The notes under the pieces were generated by a model that had not been told where the DNA came from, made no database searches, and worked only from the letters and a program-made list of their open reading frames with translations. Both the position numbers and the translations under genes were made by a program. A DNA stretch of 25,510 nucleotides from Actinobacteria bacterium ADurb.Bin346. GTDB taxonomy: Bacteria > Actinomycetota > Humimicrobiia > Humimicrobiales > Humimicrobiaceae. Positions 12,990-22,018 of this stretch are shown piece after piece. Each line of letters opens with the position of its first letter. Position 1 is the stretch's first letter. Where the stretch lies: positions 1 through 25,510 of the forward strand of contig MWAX01000154.1 of assembly GCA_002068775.1 (NCBI GenBank). Direction: 5' to 3'.

Positions 12990-13066
12990 GGCCATAATGC
13001 TTAATTTGAGTTTGATTGCGCCTGGCATTGTGAAAGCAGCGTGTTTGAAAATGCAGGGCTTTCAGG

Positions 13067-13107
13067 TGAAATAATAAAAGAACTGAAATAATAAAAGAAA
13101 TGAAATG
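13067..13107. repeat. 17-bp tandem repeat upstream of tig
   Basis: TGAAATAATAAAAGAAC (13067-13083) is followed by TGAAATAATAAAAGAAA (13084-13100) and TGAAATG. Sixteen of 17 bases match. It lies 46 bases before the trigger-factor start and might influence its promoter or leader; no function is shown. Confidence 0.7.
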
Positions 13108-13152
13108 TTTAATTAAAGTCTTAAAATTTGGTCATTTTAAAGGAGTGTTTAA

Positions 13153-14655
13153 TTGAGTTACAAGTTAAAGAATCTCAAAAAAATTGAGAATAATAAAGTT
13201 GTACTGGATTTAGAAATAGCAAACAACCACGTCAGGAAATCGATGAATACCGCTTATAAAGAGATTTCACAAAAGGCTAAAATACCCGGTTTCAGGCAGG
13301 GAAGAATACCTTATAATATTATAGATATCAATTTCGGCAAAGATTATGTTTTAAATGAAGCTGCAACTATTTCCATATCAGAGCTTTACCCTAAAATAGT
13401 GGAAGACTCAAAAATAAAGCCAATCGATTATCCAAAAATAAAAATAAATAAAGTTGGTGCAGATATCCCTCTTGAAATAGAAGTCACGGTTGAAGTCGAG
13501 CCCGAAATAATTCTTTCAAAGTACAAAGGCATTGAAGCAACCGGAATATCTGAAGAAGTCACTGAGGAAGAAATTGAAAAGCAGATTGAAAGCATAAGGA
13601 ACAATTACGCCTCTCTCGAACCTGTTGAAGACGGCAGACCTGCTGAAAAAGGCGATTATGTGATTATTGATTTTGAAGGGAAAATAGACGGCAAACAATT
13701 TGAAGGCAGCAGCGCCCAGGATTATACGCTTGAACTGGGCTCAGCTACATTATTTGCAGAATTTGAAGATGCAATAATATCCATGAAAAAAGGTGAAATT
13801 AAGAATATAACACTTAAAATGCCGGATGATATACCGGATAAGGAAATAGCAGGCATGCAGGCTGAATTCAGGATAGATTTAAAAGAAATCAAAAAGAAAA
13901 CGCTTCCGGATGTAGATGAAAATTTCCTTAAAAATTTTGGTGACTACGAGAATGCCGAAGCTTTTCGGGCTCACCTCACTGAGAGGATGGCGCAGCAAAA
14001 AAAGAAAATGCGCAGAGACAGGATAATATCAGATATAATGGATAACCTTGTAGATAATGTCAAGCTTGCTGTGCCGGAACCTATGATAGAAAGCAGGATA
14101 AAGCATTATAATGAATTTGATATCAAAGAGCTGGCGGGGCATAAAGTGGAGAAAAGCGATTATCTGAAAGCATATAATATTACTGAAGAGGACTTTAATA
14201 AAAATATAAGGCTTTCTGCAATCAGGGAAATAAAAGAATACCTTATCATCAATGCACTGGAAAAAGCAGAAGCTTCAAATATTGAGCCCACAGATGAGCA
14301 GATAAAGGAAGAAGCTGAAAAAATAATTTCAAGCTATAATAAGGAAGAGGATAAAAATAAGCTTGTTGAATATCTTGAAGGAGATGCAGGCAGGGAGGAT
14401 TTAAAGGGAAGCATTAAAAGACGAAACCTGTTTGATCACCTTATCAGGTATTCAAAAATAGTAGAGGAGAAAAAACAAACGGCTAAAGAAACAACCGGCA
14501 GAAAGCTGTGGACACCAGGAAAGGATAAGAGTACTGCAAAGACTGGCAATGAAAATGAGGATAAAAAAGAGGATAAAAGTGCCGATAAAAAACTCTGGGT
14601 CCCGGGCTCTGTAAATTCGAAAGAGAGTGAAGAAAAAAATGATGAAAATCGTTAA
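13153..14655 (+). CDS. tig: Trigger factor, ribosome-associated chaperone and prolyl isomerase
   Basis: Binds the ribosome exit tunnel and folds nascent chains. The 500 residues contain the ribosome-docking signature IPGFRQGRIP (44-53), an FKBP-type isomerase domain (about 165-245; GDYVIIDFEGKIDGKQFEG, LELGSATLFAEFED) and the helical arms. The family usually ends near 430-450 residues; here residues 440-500 are an added charged, low-complexity tail with KLWTPG (451-456) and KLWVPG (480-485), a repeat of period 29. The start is TTG with AAGGAG ending eight bases before it. clpP starts inside its 3' end, so folding and degradation genes are coupled. Confidence 0.93.
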   Translation: MSYKLKNLKKIENNKVVLDLEIANNHVRKSMNTAYKEISQKAKIPGFRQGRIPYNIIDINFGKDYVLNEAATISISELYPKIVEDSKIKPIDYPKIKINKVGADIPLEIEVTVEVEPEIILSKYKGIEATGISEEVTEEEIEKQIESIRNNYASLEPVEDGRPAEKGDYVIIDFEGKIDGKQFEGSSAQDYTLELGSATLFAEFEDAIISMKKGEIKNITLKMPDDIPDKEIAGMQAEFRIDLKEIKKKTLPDVDENFLKNFGDYENAEAFRAHLTERMAQQKKKMRRDRIISDIMDNLVDNVKLAVPEPMIESRIKHYNEFDIKELAGHKVEKSDYLKAYNITEEDFNKNIRLSAIREIKEYLIINALEKAEASNIEPTDEQIKEEAEKIISSYNKEEDKNKLVEYLEGDAGREDLKGSIKRRNLFDHLIRYSKIVEEKKQTAKETTGRKLWTPGKDKSTAKTGNENEDKKEDKSADKKLWVPGSVNSKESEEKNDENR

Positions 14656-15238
14656 TGATTACCTTATACCAATGGTAATAGAGCAGACCAACAGAGGGGA
14701 AAGATCCTTTGATATATACTCAAGGCTGCTCCAGGAAAGGATAATTTTTCTCGGTTCTGAAATTGATGACAATATGGCAAATGTGGTGATGGCGCAGATG
14801 CTTCACCTTGATGCTGAAGATCCGGAAAAGGACATACAACTTTACATAAACAGTCCAGGAGGTGCCGTTACTTCAGCTCTTGCAATTTATGACACCATGC
14901 AGTTTATAAAATCTCCTGTATCTTCTATTTGCATAGGGCAGGCTGCAAGCGCTGCAGCAGTGCTTCTTTTGTCGGGAGAAAAAGGCAAAAGGTACTCGCT
15001 TCCCCATGCAAGAATATTGCTGCACCAGCCTTCCGGTGGAGTGCAGGGCACTTCCATTGATGTGGAGATACAGACAAAGGAAATGGTAAGATTAAGGAAA
15101 CTTTTAAATGAAATAATAGCAAGGCACACCGGTCAGGAGATAAAGAAAATAGAAAAAGATATCGAAAGGGATTTTATACTGGATGCATTAGAAGCCAAAA
15201 AGTATGGTATCATAGATGAAGTCATAGAAAAGAAATAG
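14639..15238 (+). CDS. clpP: ATP-dependent Clp protease proteolytic subunit
   Basis: Serine protease that forms the double-heptamer degradation chamber. The chosen start is ATG 14639 (199 residues, counted here); a GTG at 14627 (203 residues) or ATG 14642 are alternatives. The start overlaps tig by 17 bases. Seen: IPMVIEQTNRGERSFDIYSR, INSPGG oxyanion region, catalytic Ser104 in GQAASAAAVLL, His129 in LLHQPSGG and Asp178 in the ERDF segment. Family members generally have Met in the AASMG motif; here it is AASAA, a mild change. The clpX gene follows after 16 bases, and ClpX would unfold substrates and feed them in. Confidence 0.95.
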   Translation: MMKIVNDYLIPMVIEQTNRGERSFDIYSRLLQERIIFLGSEIDDNMANVVMAQMLHLDAEDPEKDIQLYINSPGGAVTSALAIYDTMQFIKSPVSSICIGQAASAAAVLLLSGEKGKRYSLPHARILLHQPSGGVQGTSIDVEIQTKEMVRLRKLLNEIIARHTGQEIKKIEKDIERDFILDALEAKKYGIIDEVIEKK

Positions 15239-15254
15239 AGAGGGATGAATTTAA

Positions 15255-16535
15255 TTGTCAAAAAATGATAATAAAAAAAGTGATTTCCTGAAATGTTCTT
15301 TCTGCAGCAAACCGCAAAACCAGGTGCGTAAACTTATTGCAGGTCCAGGTGTATATATATGCGATGAGTGCATAGACCTATGTAATGAAATAATAGATGA
15401 AGAGCTGAAAGAAGAAAAAGAAATCGACTTCAAGGACCTTCCAAAACCTGCTGAAATATATCCCACCCTTAATGAATATGTGGTCGGGCAGGAAAAAGCA
15501 AAAAAAGTCCTGTCAGTTGCAGTGTATAACCATTATAAAAGAGTAAAGTATGGAGATTCGCTTTTAAAAGAAGACATTGAGATACAGAAAAGCAATATAC
15601 TTCTTATAGGACCGACGGGTTGCGGAAAAACACTGCTTGCCCAGACCCTTGCAAGAATTTTAAATGTACCTTTTGCAATTGCAGATGCAACAGCCCTGAC
15701 TGAAGCCGGATATGTCGGTGAAGATGTTGAAAATATACTTTTAAAGTTAATACAAAATGCTGATTTTGACATAAAGAAAGCAGAGACAGGGATAATCTAT
15801 CTTGATGAGGTTGATAAAATAGGCAGAAAATCTGAAAACCCTTCAATTACGAGAGATGTATCAGGAGAAGGGGTGCAGCAGGCTCTTCTTAAAATACTTG
15901 AAGGTACAGAAGCAAGCGTGCCGCCGCACGGAGGGAGAAAACATCCCCACCAGGATTTCATACAGATAAATACCTCAAATATCTTATTTATATGCGGAGG
16001 CACTTTTAACGGTCTTGAAAAGATTGTTGAAAAAAGGCTCAATAAAAACAGTGTCGGATTTATAACTGAAAAAATACAGAAAAAGACAGAAAAAACAGAT
16101 TCCCTGCTTTCGCAGATATTGCCTGAAGACTTGCTGAAATATGGCATGATTCCGGAATTTATAGGCAGGCTGCCGGTGATGACCACGCTTACAAACCTGA
16201 GTGAAGACGACCTTATAAGAATACTTCAGGAACCTAAAAATGCGCTGGTGAAACAGTATAAAAAAATATTTGCAATGGATAATGTTGAGCTCCTTTTTAA
16301 AAAGGATGCTCTTAAATCAATTGCCGCAATGGCATTAAAAAGGGGCACGGGCGCAAGAGGGCTTCGCTCAATAATGGAAGAAATAATGCTTGAAGTAATG
16401 TTTGAGATTCCATCACGCAGGGATATAAAAAGATGTGTAATAACAAAAGAAGTTGTTGAAAACAGTATAAAGCCAATGCTGCTTTCTGATCTGGAAAATA
16501 CTGATGTGCTTTTGGATCAGGAGAAACCCGCATAG
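15255..16535 (+). CDS. clpX: ATP-dependent Clp protease ATP-binding subunit ClpX
   Basis: AAA+ unfoldase partner of ClpP, full length at 426 residues. The N-terminal zinc domain has C14, C17, C36 and C39. Walker A GPTGCGKT is at 119-126, the pore-loop GYVGEDVEN at 152-160, Walker B IIYLDEVDKI at 180-189, and the RKH loop GGRKHPHQDF at about 226-235; GTGARGLRSIMEE is the sensor 2 region. The start is TTG; GAGAGGG lies upstream and the nearest ATG (15266) is out of frame. The stop at 16533-16535 is followed with no gap by the valS ATG. Confidence 0.96.
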   Translation: MSKNDNKKSDFLKCSFCSKPQNQVRKLIAGPGVYICDECIDLCNEIIDEELKEEKEIDFKDLPKPAEIYPTLNEYVVGQEKAKKVLSVAVYNHYKRVKYGDSLLKEDIEIQKSNILLIGPTGCGKTLLAQTLARILNVPFAIADATALTEAGYVGEDVENILLKLIQNADFDIKKAETGIIYLDEVDKIGRKSENPSITRDVSGEGVQQALLKILEGTEASVPPHGGRKHPHQDFIQINTSNILFICGGTFNGLEKIVEKRLNKNSVGFITEKIQKKTEKTDSLLSQILPEDLLKYGMIPEFIGRLPVMTTLTNLSEDDLIRILQEPKNALVKQYKKIFAMDNVELLFKKDALKSIAAMALKRGTGARGLRSIMEEIMLEVMFEIPSRRDIKRCVITKEVVENSIKPMLLSDLENTDVLLDQEKPA

Positions 16536-19235
16536 ATGGAAAAACTGCCCGATAAGTATAATCCTGCTGCTTTTGAAGATAAGATCTATAAAAAATGGCT
16601 GGAAAAGGGCTATTTTCATGGTGAGATCAGTAAAGCTAAAACACCTTTCAGTATAGTCATCCCTCCACCAAATGTGACAGGATATCTTCATGTGGGTCAC
16701 GCACTAAATAATACTCTTCAGGACATAATGATAAGGCATGCAAGGATGAAGGGTTTTGCTGCGTGCTGGATACCAGGCACCGACCATGCGGGGATAGCCA
16801 CCCAGAATGTTATTGAAAAGGAACTTAATAAAAAGGGAATCACGCGTTTTGCACTTGGAAGAGAGAAATTTATTGAAAAAGTGTGGGAGTGGCGCAATCA
16901 GTATGGTTCAAGAATCATATCGCAGTTAAAATCCCTGGGTTGCTCATGTGACTGGGAGCGCTTAAGATTTACTCTTGATGAAGAATATGCAAAAGCAGTC
17001 ACACATGAGTTTGTCAAGCTATACGAAGCCGGGCTCATTTACAGGGGAAATTATATGGTCAACTGGTGTCCGAGATGCCTTACAGCTATATCAGATATAG
17101 AGGTCGAGCATAAAGAAAAAAAAGGAAACCTTTGGGATATAAGATACCCGCTGATTGAAGAAGAAACCGGGCTGCCGGACAAAAATGAATTCATCACTGT
17201 GTCAACTACCAGGCCCGAAACAATGCTTGGCGATACTGCTGTTGCAGTGAATCCTTCAGATAAAAGATATAAAAAACTTGCAGGAAGGTTTGTTTTACTT
17301 CCTCTTATGCAACGTAAAATACCGGTGGTGCAGGATGCTTATGTGGACGCAAAATTCGGCACCGGTGCTGTAAAAGTGACCCCCGCACACGATCCCAATG
17401 ACTTTGAAATCGCTGGAAGGCATGGGCTTGACAGGATAAGCATCATGACTGATTCAGGCATAATGAATGAAAATGCAGGTCCATATAAAGGTCTTGACAG
17501 GTACGAAGCGCGAAAAAAAATACTTTCAGACCTTGAGGCTTCAGGTTATCTTGCAGGGAAAAAAACACATGTTTCATCAATGGGTTTTTGCTCAAGATGC
17601 GATACTGTCGTCGAGCCAAGAATATCCCCGCAGTGGTTTGTTTCAATGAAATCCCTTGCAGCGCCCGCAATCAAAGCTGTGCGCGGGGGCCAGATAAAAT
17701 TTATTCCAAAAAAATGGGAAAAGCTTTATTTTAACTGGATGGAAAATATACGTGACTGGTGCATATCGCGCCAGCTCTGGTGGGGGCACAGGATACCGGT
17801 ATGGTACTGCAGTAAATGCGGAGAAATGACTGTGACCGTCGAATCACCTGTAAAATGCAAATGCGGGAGCAATGACTTTGTGCAGGATGAAGACGTTCTT
17901 GATACCTGGTTCTCATCATGCCTGTGGCCTTTTGCTGTAATGGGCTGGCCGCAGGATACTGAAGATCTTAAATACTTCTTTCCCACAGATGTTCTCATAA
18001 CTGCACACGACATCATATTTTTCTGGGTTGCGCGGATGATTATGATGAGTCTTTATTTCATGGATGAAATTCCATTCAGGGAAGTATTTATAAATCCGCT
18101 GGTAAATGATGTTTTTGGGCAGAAGATGAGCAAATCCAGGGGCAATGTGATAGATCCCATGACTATAATCGAAAAGAACGGGGCTGATGCTTTAAGGTTT
18201 GCACTTGCCTCACTGACCACGCCCGGCAGGAACCTTTTGCTTGGCGAAGAAAAAATTGAGGGGAGCCGTAATTTTGCCAATAAAATATGGAATGCATCAA
18301 AGTTCGTGCTGGCAAATCTTGACGGCATAGACATAAAAAGCATAGAAACCAAAAAGCTGGACCTTAAAAGCTGGGACAGATGGATACTTTCAAAGCTTGC
18401 AGGGACAATAAAAAGTGTGGAAAAATACCTTGAGAAATATAATATATCTTTTGCATGCAGGGCGCTTTCAACGTTTTTCTGGAATGATTTCTGCGACTGG
18501 TATATAGAAGTGGCAAAAGTCACTATTTATTCAGCAAATTTAAATGAGTCACAGAAAACTGCAACAAAATATGTGCTCTGGTATGTCCTTGAAAGATATC
18601 TGAAGCTGCTGCACCCGTTCATGCCTTTTATAACTGAAGAAATCTGGCAGAGCCTTCAGCATGAAGGCGAGAGTATAATGATCTCGGAATTTCCTGCAGT
18701 AAAAAAGACATCGCTTGAAAAAATAGATCCGGATGTCGAAGAAAAGACAGCAAAGGTTTCAAATATCATAAGTGAAATAAGGAAAATAAGGTCAGAACAC
18801 TCAATAAACCCTGCTTCCAAGGTCAATGTGTTTATAAATCCTTTATTTAAAGATATATCCGGACTTATTCAGGAAAATGCAGATTATATCATGAGCCTTG
18901 CAAGGGTAAAAGAACTTCAGACAGGAGCTCCTTCTCAAAAAAGTGGTTTTGTAAAAAGTTTAAATAGCGGAAGTGAAATATATGTGAATATATTTGATGC
19001 CATAGATACAGATCAGGAGTTAAAAAGGATTAATGAAGAAATTGCCAGGCTGCAGGCTGAGATTTCAAAAAGTATGATGAAACTTGAAAATCCTCAATTC
19101 ATTCAGAAAGCCCCAAGGGAAATAATAGATAAAGAGAAAAATAAATTAGACCAGGCCCAAAAAGCTAAAAATGCTCTGCAGGAACAGCAAAAATATTTAA
19201 AAAGCTTTAAAGACAATGAAAAAATTCAGTTATAA
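16536..19235 (+). CDS. valS: Valyl-tRNA synthetase
   Basis: Charges tRNA-Val. The 899 residues hold the HIGH motif HVGH (52-55, after PPPNVTGYL), the editing domain with TTRPETMLGD (about 224), cysteine knuckles NWCPRC, FCSRC, WYCSKC and KCKC that form zinc sites in some bacterial ValRS, the KMSKS motif (530-534) and a C-terminal helical coiled coil (about 830-895) that grips tRNA. All catalytic elements are intact. The gene starts at the base after clpX ends, so clpX-valS translation is presumably coupled; folC overlaps its end by 20 bases. The clpX-valS-folC arrangement supports one long transcript. Confidence 0.97.
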   Translation: MEKLPDKYNPAAFEDKIYKKWLEKGYFHGEISKAKTPFSIVIPPPNVTGYLHVGHALNNTLQDIMIRHARMKGFAACWIPGTDHAGIATQNVIEKELNKKGITRFALGREKFIEKVWEWRNQYGSRIISQLKSLGCSCDWERLRFTLDEEYAKAVTHEFVKLYEAGLIYRGNYMVNWCPRCLTAISDIEVEHKEKKGNLWDIRYPLIEEETGLPDKNEFITVSTTRPETMLGDTAVAVNPSDKRYKKLAGRFVLLPLMQRKIPVVQDAYVDAKFGTGAVKVTPAHDPNDFEIAGRHGLDRISIMTDSGIMNENAGPYKGLDRYEARKKILSDLEASGYLAGKKTHVSSMGFCSRCDTVVEPRISPQWFVSMKSLAAPAIKAVRGGQIKFIPKKWEKLYFNWMENIRDWCISRQLWWGHRIPVWYCSKCGEMTVTVESPVKCKCGSNDFVQDEDVLDTWFSSCLWPFAVMGWPQDTEDLKYFFPTDVLITAHDIIFFWVARMIMMSLYFMDEIPFREVFINPLVNDVFGQKMSKSRGNVIDPMTIIEKNGADALRFALASLTTPGRNLLLGEEKIEGSRNFANKIWNASKFVLANLDGIDIKSIETKKLDLKSWDRWILSKLAGTIKSVEKYLEKYNISFACRALSTFFWNDFCDWYIEVAKVTIYSANLNESQKTATKYVLWYVLERYLKLLHPFMPFITEEIWQSLQHEGESIMISEFPAVKKTSLEKIDPDVEEKTAKVSNIISEIRKIRSEHSINPASKVNVFINPLFKDISGLIQENADYIMSLARVKELQTGAPSQKSGFVKSLNSGSEIYVNIFDAIDTDQELKRINEEIARLQAEISKSMMKLENPQFIQKAPREIIDKEKNKLDQAQKAKNALQEQQKYLKSFKDNEKIQL

Positions 19236-20550
19236 AGAAGCTTCCGGGTATCTGGATAAATGCCTTATTTTTGGTATAAAGCCAGGATTAGAGCGAATCA
19301 GAAAGCTGCTCAAACTGCTGGGTGAGCCGCAGAAAAAAACGGAATTTATTCATATTGTTGGCTCAAACGGAAAAACATCAACGGCTGTTATGACTGCCGT
19401 CATGCTTTACGGGCAGGGCTTAAGAAGTGCATACCATATTTCTCCGCACATAAATGAATATACCGAAAGGTTCTGGTTTTGCGGAAGCAATATTACAGAA
19501 GGCAGGTTTGCCATGCTTTTTTCAAGCATATATCCTGCAATAGAGCGGGTGAACAGCATGGACATTGGCGGAGAAATGACGCAATTTGAAATAATATCTG
19601 CAATGGGTTTTGCGCTTGCTGCTCAGGAAAATATTGATGTGATGGTTCTTGAAGCAGGGCTTGGCGGCAGATGGGACGCCACCAATGCAGCTGATGCAAT
19701 TGTGGCGGGCCTTACCGGAGTCAGTCTTGAACATACTGCAATACTTGGCAACACAATAAACGAAATCGCAACTGAAAAAGCGCAGGTGATAAAGACACAT
19801 TCAAAAGTGGCAACTGCCAGCAGTGATGAAAAGGTCCTGAAAGTATTAAAAGACAGAGCTGCAGAGACACATTCGGAGTTGTTTATTTACGGAAAGGATT
19901 TTTTCATTCAGGAAAAACAGAAGATTTATCTTGAGGGCTGGAAAGTAGATATAAAAGGAATAAAAGACAGCTATAAAGGACTTTTTATACCACTTTACGG
20001 CAATTACCAGCCAGTGAATCTAAGCCTCTCTGTGGCGCTTTCAGAGCTTTACATGGAGCACGCCCGAAAAAGAATAGACAAAAAAAAGCTTTCCGGAAGC
20101 CTGTCGGCAATAAAAGTCCCGGGCAGGTTTGAAGTACTGCAGAGGGAACCGGTAGTTATTGCAGATACTTCACATAATCCTGAAGGTATTGCTAACTTTG
20201 TCAGGAATATTCTTGAAAATTTTGAAGGAAAAAAGAAAATTATTATTTTTTCAGTGTTAAGTGATAAAGATTACAGGACAATGCTTGCAGGTATCCTCAA
20301 AATAAGTGATACGATTATCCTTACATCAAGCAACACAGCAAGAAGCCTGCCTGTTGAAATATTGGAAAAAGAGTTGTATAAATTACTGCGACCAGGAAAT
20401 GAAACCGGGCAGGCAGGACCTCAGGAAATATATAAAATAGACACTATATCAAATTCTCTAAATTTTGCTTTAAAAATTTCCGGTAGTGATGATATTATAT
20501 GCATTACCGGTTCAATCACTAATCTTGAAGACATTGTGCAGGAGGATTAA
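19216..20550 (+). CDS. folC: Folylpolyglutamate synthase / dihydrofolate synthase
   Basis: Adds glutamates to folate and may also make dihydrofolate; belongs to the Mur-ligase fold. The 444 residues include the P-loop GSNGKTST (49-56), the GLGGRWDATNA segment, GLTGVSLEHTAILGNT, and ADTSHNPEG near the middle of the C-terminal domain. Full length for the family. It overlaps valS by 20 bases and the following gene by one (TAATG), so it sits mid-operon with no promoter of its own visible. Confidence 0.94.
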   Translation: MKKFSYKEASGYLDKCLIFGIKPGLERIRKLLKLLGEPQKKTEFIHIVGSNGKTSTAVMTAVMLYGQGLRSAYHISPHINEYTERFWFCGSNITEGRFAMLFSSIYPAIERVNSMDIGGEMTQFEIISAMGFALAAQENIDVMVLEAGLGGRWDATNAADAIVAGLTGVSLEHTAILGNTINEIATEKAQVIKTHSKVATASSDEKVLKVLKDRAAETHSELFIYGKDFFIQEKQKIYLEGWKVDIKGIKDSYKGLFIPLYGNYQPVNLSLSVALSELYMEHARKRIDKKKLSGSLSAIKVPGRFEVLQREPVVIADTSHNPEGIANFVRNILENFEGKKKIIIFSVLSDKDYRTMLAGILKISDTIILTSSNTARSLPVEILEKELYKLLRPGNETGQAGPQEIYKIDTISNSLNFALKISGSDDIICITGSITNLEDIVQED

Positions 20551-20999
20551 TGGATTTTTTAAAATATTTTGATAATATTATCAGTTTCTTTAAACTGCCC
20601 ATCTGGAAGTATCTGACATACGGCATTGTGTTTGTCCTGGCAGTTGTCTGGCTTTCTACTGTTTACTGGACTTACAGGGATGCAAGGCTCAGGAACACAA
20701 GTGCAATTTTCTGGACACTTGTTGTCCTTGTTTTGAATTATCTTGGCCTGATTATATACCTGATTGTCAGGCCCCCTGAATTTATTGAAGACGTAGTTGA
20801 AAGAGATCTTGAAATCAGGAGAATGGAAATGCTGCTTGCTGCAAGCATCCATCGCTGTCCCACATGCGGCAGGGAAGTCAAGGACGATTTTGTTATTTGT
20901 CCTAATTGCAGGAAAAAACTCAAAAAACAATGCATACAATGTGAAAAACCTTTAAATCTTGACTGGAAGGTATGTCCTTACTGCAGGACTGAGCAATAA
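20550..20999 (+). CDS. Membrane-anchored double zinc-ribbon protein
   Basis: A 149-residue protein with two membrane segments (about 21-41 and 54-74) joined by a short, polar loop (YRDARLRNTS), then a charged helix and two zinc ribbons: C103/C106-C117/C120 and C128/C131-C142/C145. It has a strong GGAGG ribosome binding site and its ATG shares one base with the folC stop. The layout of a membrane anchor plus cytoplasmic double zinc ribbon resembles proteins of unknown function found beside cell-envelope genes. It could scaffold or sense something at the membrane; I do not know what. The last Cys-rich module resembles the C-terminal ribbons of the 221-residue protein at 9904-10569 in spacing but not in the rest. 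Confidence 0.7.
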   Translation: MDFLKYFDNIISFFKLPIWKYLTYGIVFVLAVVWLSTVYWTYRDARLRNTSAIFWTLVVLVLNYLGLIIYLIVRPPEFIEDVVERDLEIRRMEMLLAASIHRCPTCGREVKDDFVICPNCRKKLKKQCIQCEKPLNLDWKVCPYCRTEQ

Positions 21000-21072
21000 C
21001 CTCTCTGCCTGATTTTATTAAATTAATAGTCAGCAGAGCTGTTCTTTAAGAATTATTTTTAACAGGGAAATA

Positions 21073-21330
21073 ATGAACAGAAGAAGATGGATTGGAAATT
21101 TCTTTATAATCCTTGCGGGAGGAGTCATAGGCGCGATTATCGGCCATGTCCTGAAAGACATTGTGCCGATACTTGACAAGGGTTTAAAAGTAGGCACCGA
21201 CCAGCTCAGCCTGAACCTTTACCTGATAGATGTAAGTTTCAGCATTCATGTAAATATTACACTTTGTGCGATTATAGGAATACTCATAGCAGTTTTAATA
21301 GCAGATATTGGCAGAAGAAGAAAACCTTAA
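21073..21330 (+). CDS. DUF4321 membrane protein
   Basis: An 85-residue protein that fits DUF4321: a hydrophobic segment at about 8-26 (FFIILAGGVIGAIIGHVLKD), a loop containing SLNLYLIDVSFSIHVN, and a second hydrophobic segment (ITLCAIIGILIAVLIA) followed by RRRK. Small two-helix membrane proteins of this family occur between folC and maf in Clostridia-like genomes; function is unknown. The ATG has AGGGA nearby. The maf frame overlaps its 3' end by 23 bases. Positive-inside charges place both termini in the cytoplasm. Confidence 0.75.
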   Translation: MNRRRWIGNFFIILAGGVIGAIIGHVLKDIVPILDKGLKVGTDQLSLNLYLIDVSFSIHVNITLCAIIGILIAVLIADIGRRRKP

Positions 21331-21967
21331 TATTCTGGACAAAAAACCGGATCCTTTTTCAAACAATAAAAATCCCTGGAAACTGATCCTTGCTTCCAGC
21401 TCGCCCAGGAGAGAAAAAATTCTTAAATCAATAAAGCTTGATTTTGAGATAATTGAGCCGTCATGCACTCCCGAAAAATACCTCAAAGACCCTATCGACA
21501 CTGTGAAGCATAACAGCAGTGCCAAAGCACATTTTGTTTATAATCATGTTATAATAAATAACTTAAATTACAAAAGAGCCATAGTTGCAGGATTTGATAC
21601 GATTGTTTATCAATCCGGCAGATATTATGGCAAGCCCGGGGATAAAAAAGAAGCATTGTTTTTTTTAGAAATGCTCTCAGGAAAGATCCACAAAGTGATA
21701 ACGGGTCTGACCCTTATAAATAGCGCAACAGGTAAAGCTGTATCAGGCAGCCAGACAACCGCTGTGAGGTTTAAAAAGCTGGAAAGAAAGTTAATTGAGC
21801 ATTATATTGAATTTGAAAATGTGCTTGATAAGGCAGGAGCTTATGATATTTTGGGAACCGGGATTATTTTTATTGAAGATATAAAGGGGTGTTTTTATAA
21901 TGTGGCGGGACTTCCGGTAAAGAAGTTTATTGATCTGCTGGGGGAGCTTGGTTTTACTTTATTTTAA
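21308..21967 (+). CDS. maf: Maf-family nucleoside triphosphate pyrophosphatase
   Basis: Hydrolyses non-canonical or modified pyrimidine nucleoside triphosphates (dTTP/UTP-type Maf). The 219 residues include KLILASSSPRREKIL (25-39), FDTIVYQSGRYYGKPGDK with D97 and the GKP motif, LSGKIHKVITG and the closing DKAGAYDILGTG and NVAGLPV. Residues 1-24 precede the usual start; the frame has no better start codon, so the TTG at 21308 is the only reasonable one and may simply give a longer N-terminus. It overlaps DUF4321 by 23 bases and has no clear ribosome binding site, implying coupling. The usual ADT at the catalytic Asp is FDT here. Confidence 0.88.
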   Translation: MAEEENLNILDKKPDPFSNNKNPWKLILASSSPRREKILKSIKLDFEIIEPSCTPEKYLKDPIDTVKHNSSAKAHFVYNHVIINNLNYKRAIVAGFDTIVYQSGRYYGKPGDKKEALFFLEMLSGKIHKVITGLTLINSATGKAVSGSQTTAVRFKKLERKLIEHYIEFENVLDKAGAYDILGTGIIFIEDIKGCFYNVAGLPVKKFIDLLGELGFTLF

Positions 21968-21992
21968 AATTTTTTTTATATTGTTTTATAAT
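21964..21992 (+). promoter_or_regulatory. Possible mreB promoter
   Basis: TATAAT (21987-21992) lies 27 bases before the mreB ATG, with TTAAAA (21964-21969) 17 bases upstream. The AAGGAG ribosome binding site of mreB (from about 22006) follows. The -35 is weak, so this is tentative. Confidence 0.45.
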
Positions 21993-22018
21993 GCATTTAT
22001 ATTTTAAGGAGCAGCCAG

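Noticed and set aside
21003..21038. CTCTGC/GCAGAG inverted repeat after the membrane zinc-ribbon gene, possible terminator
   Set aside because: The loop is long, the stem has a bulge and no T-run follows.
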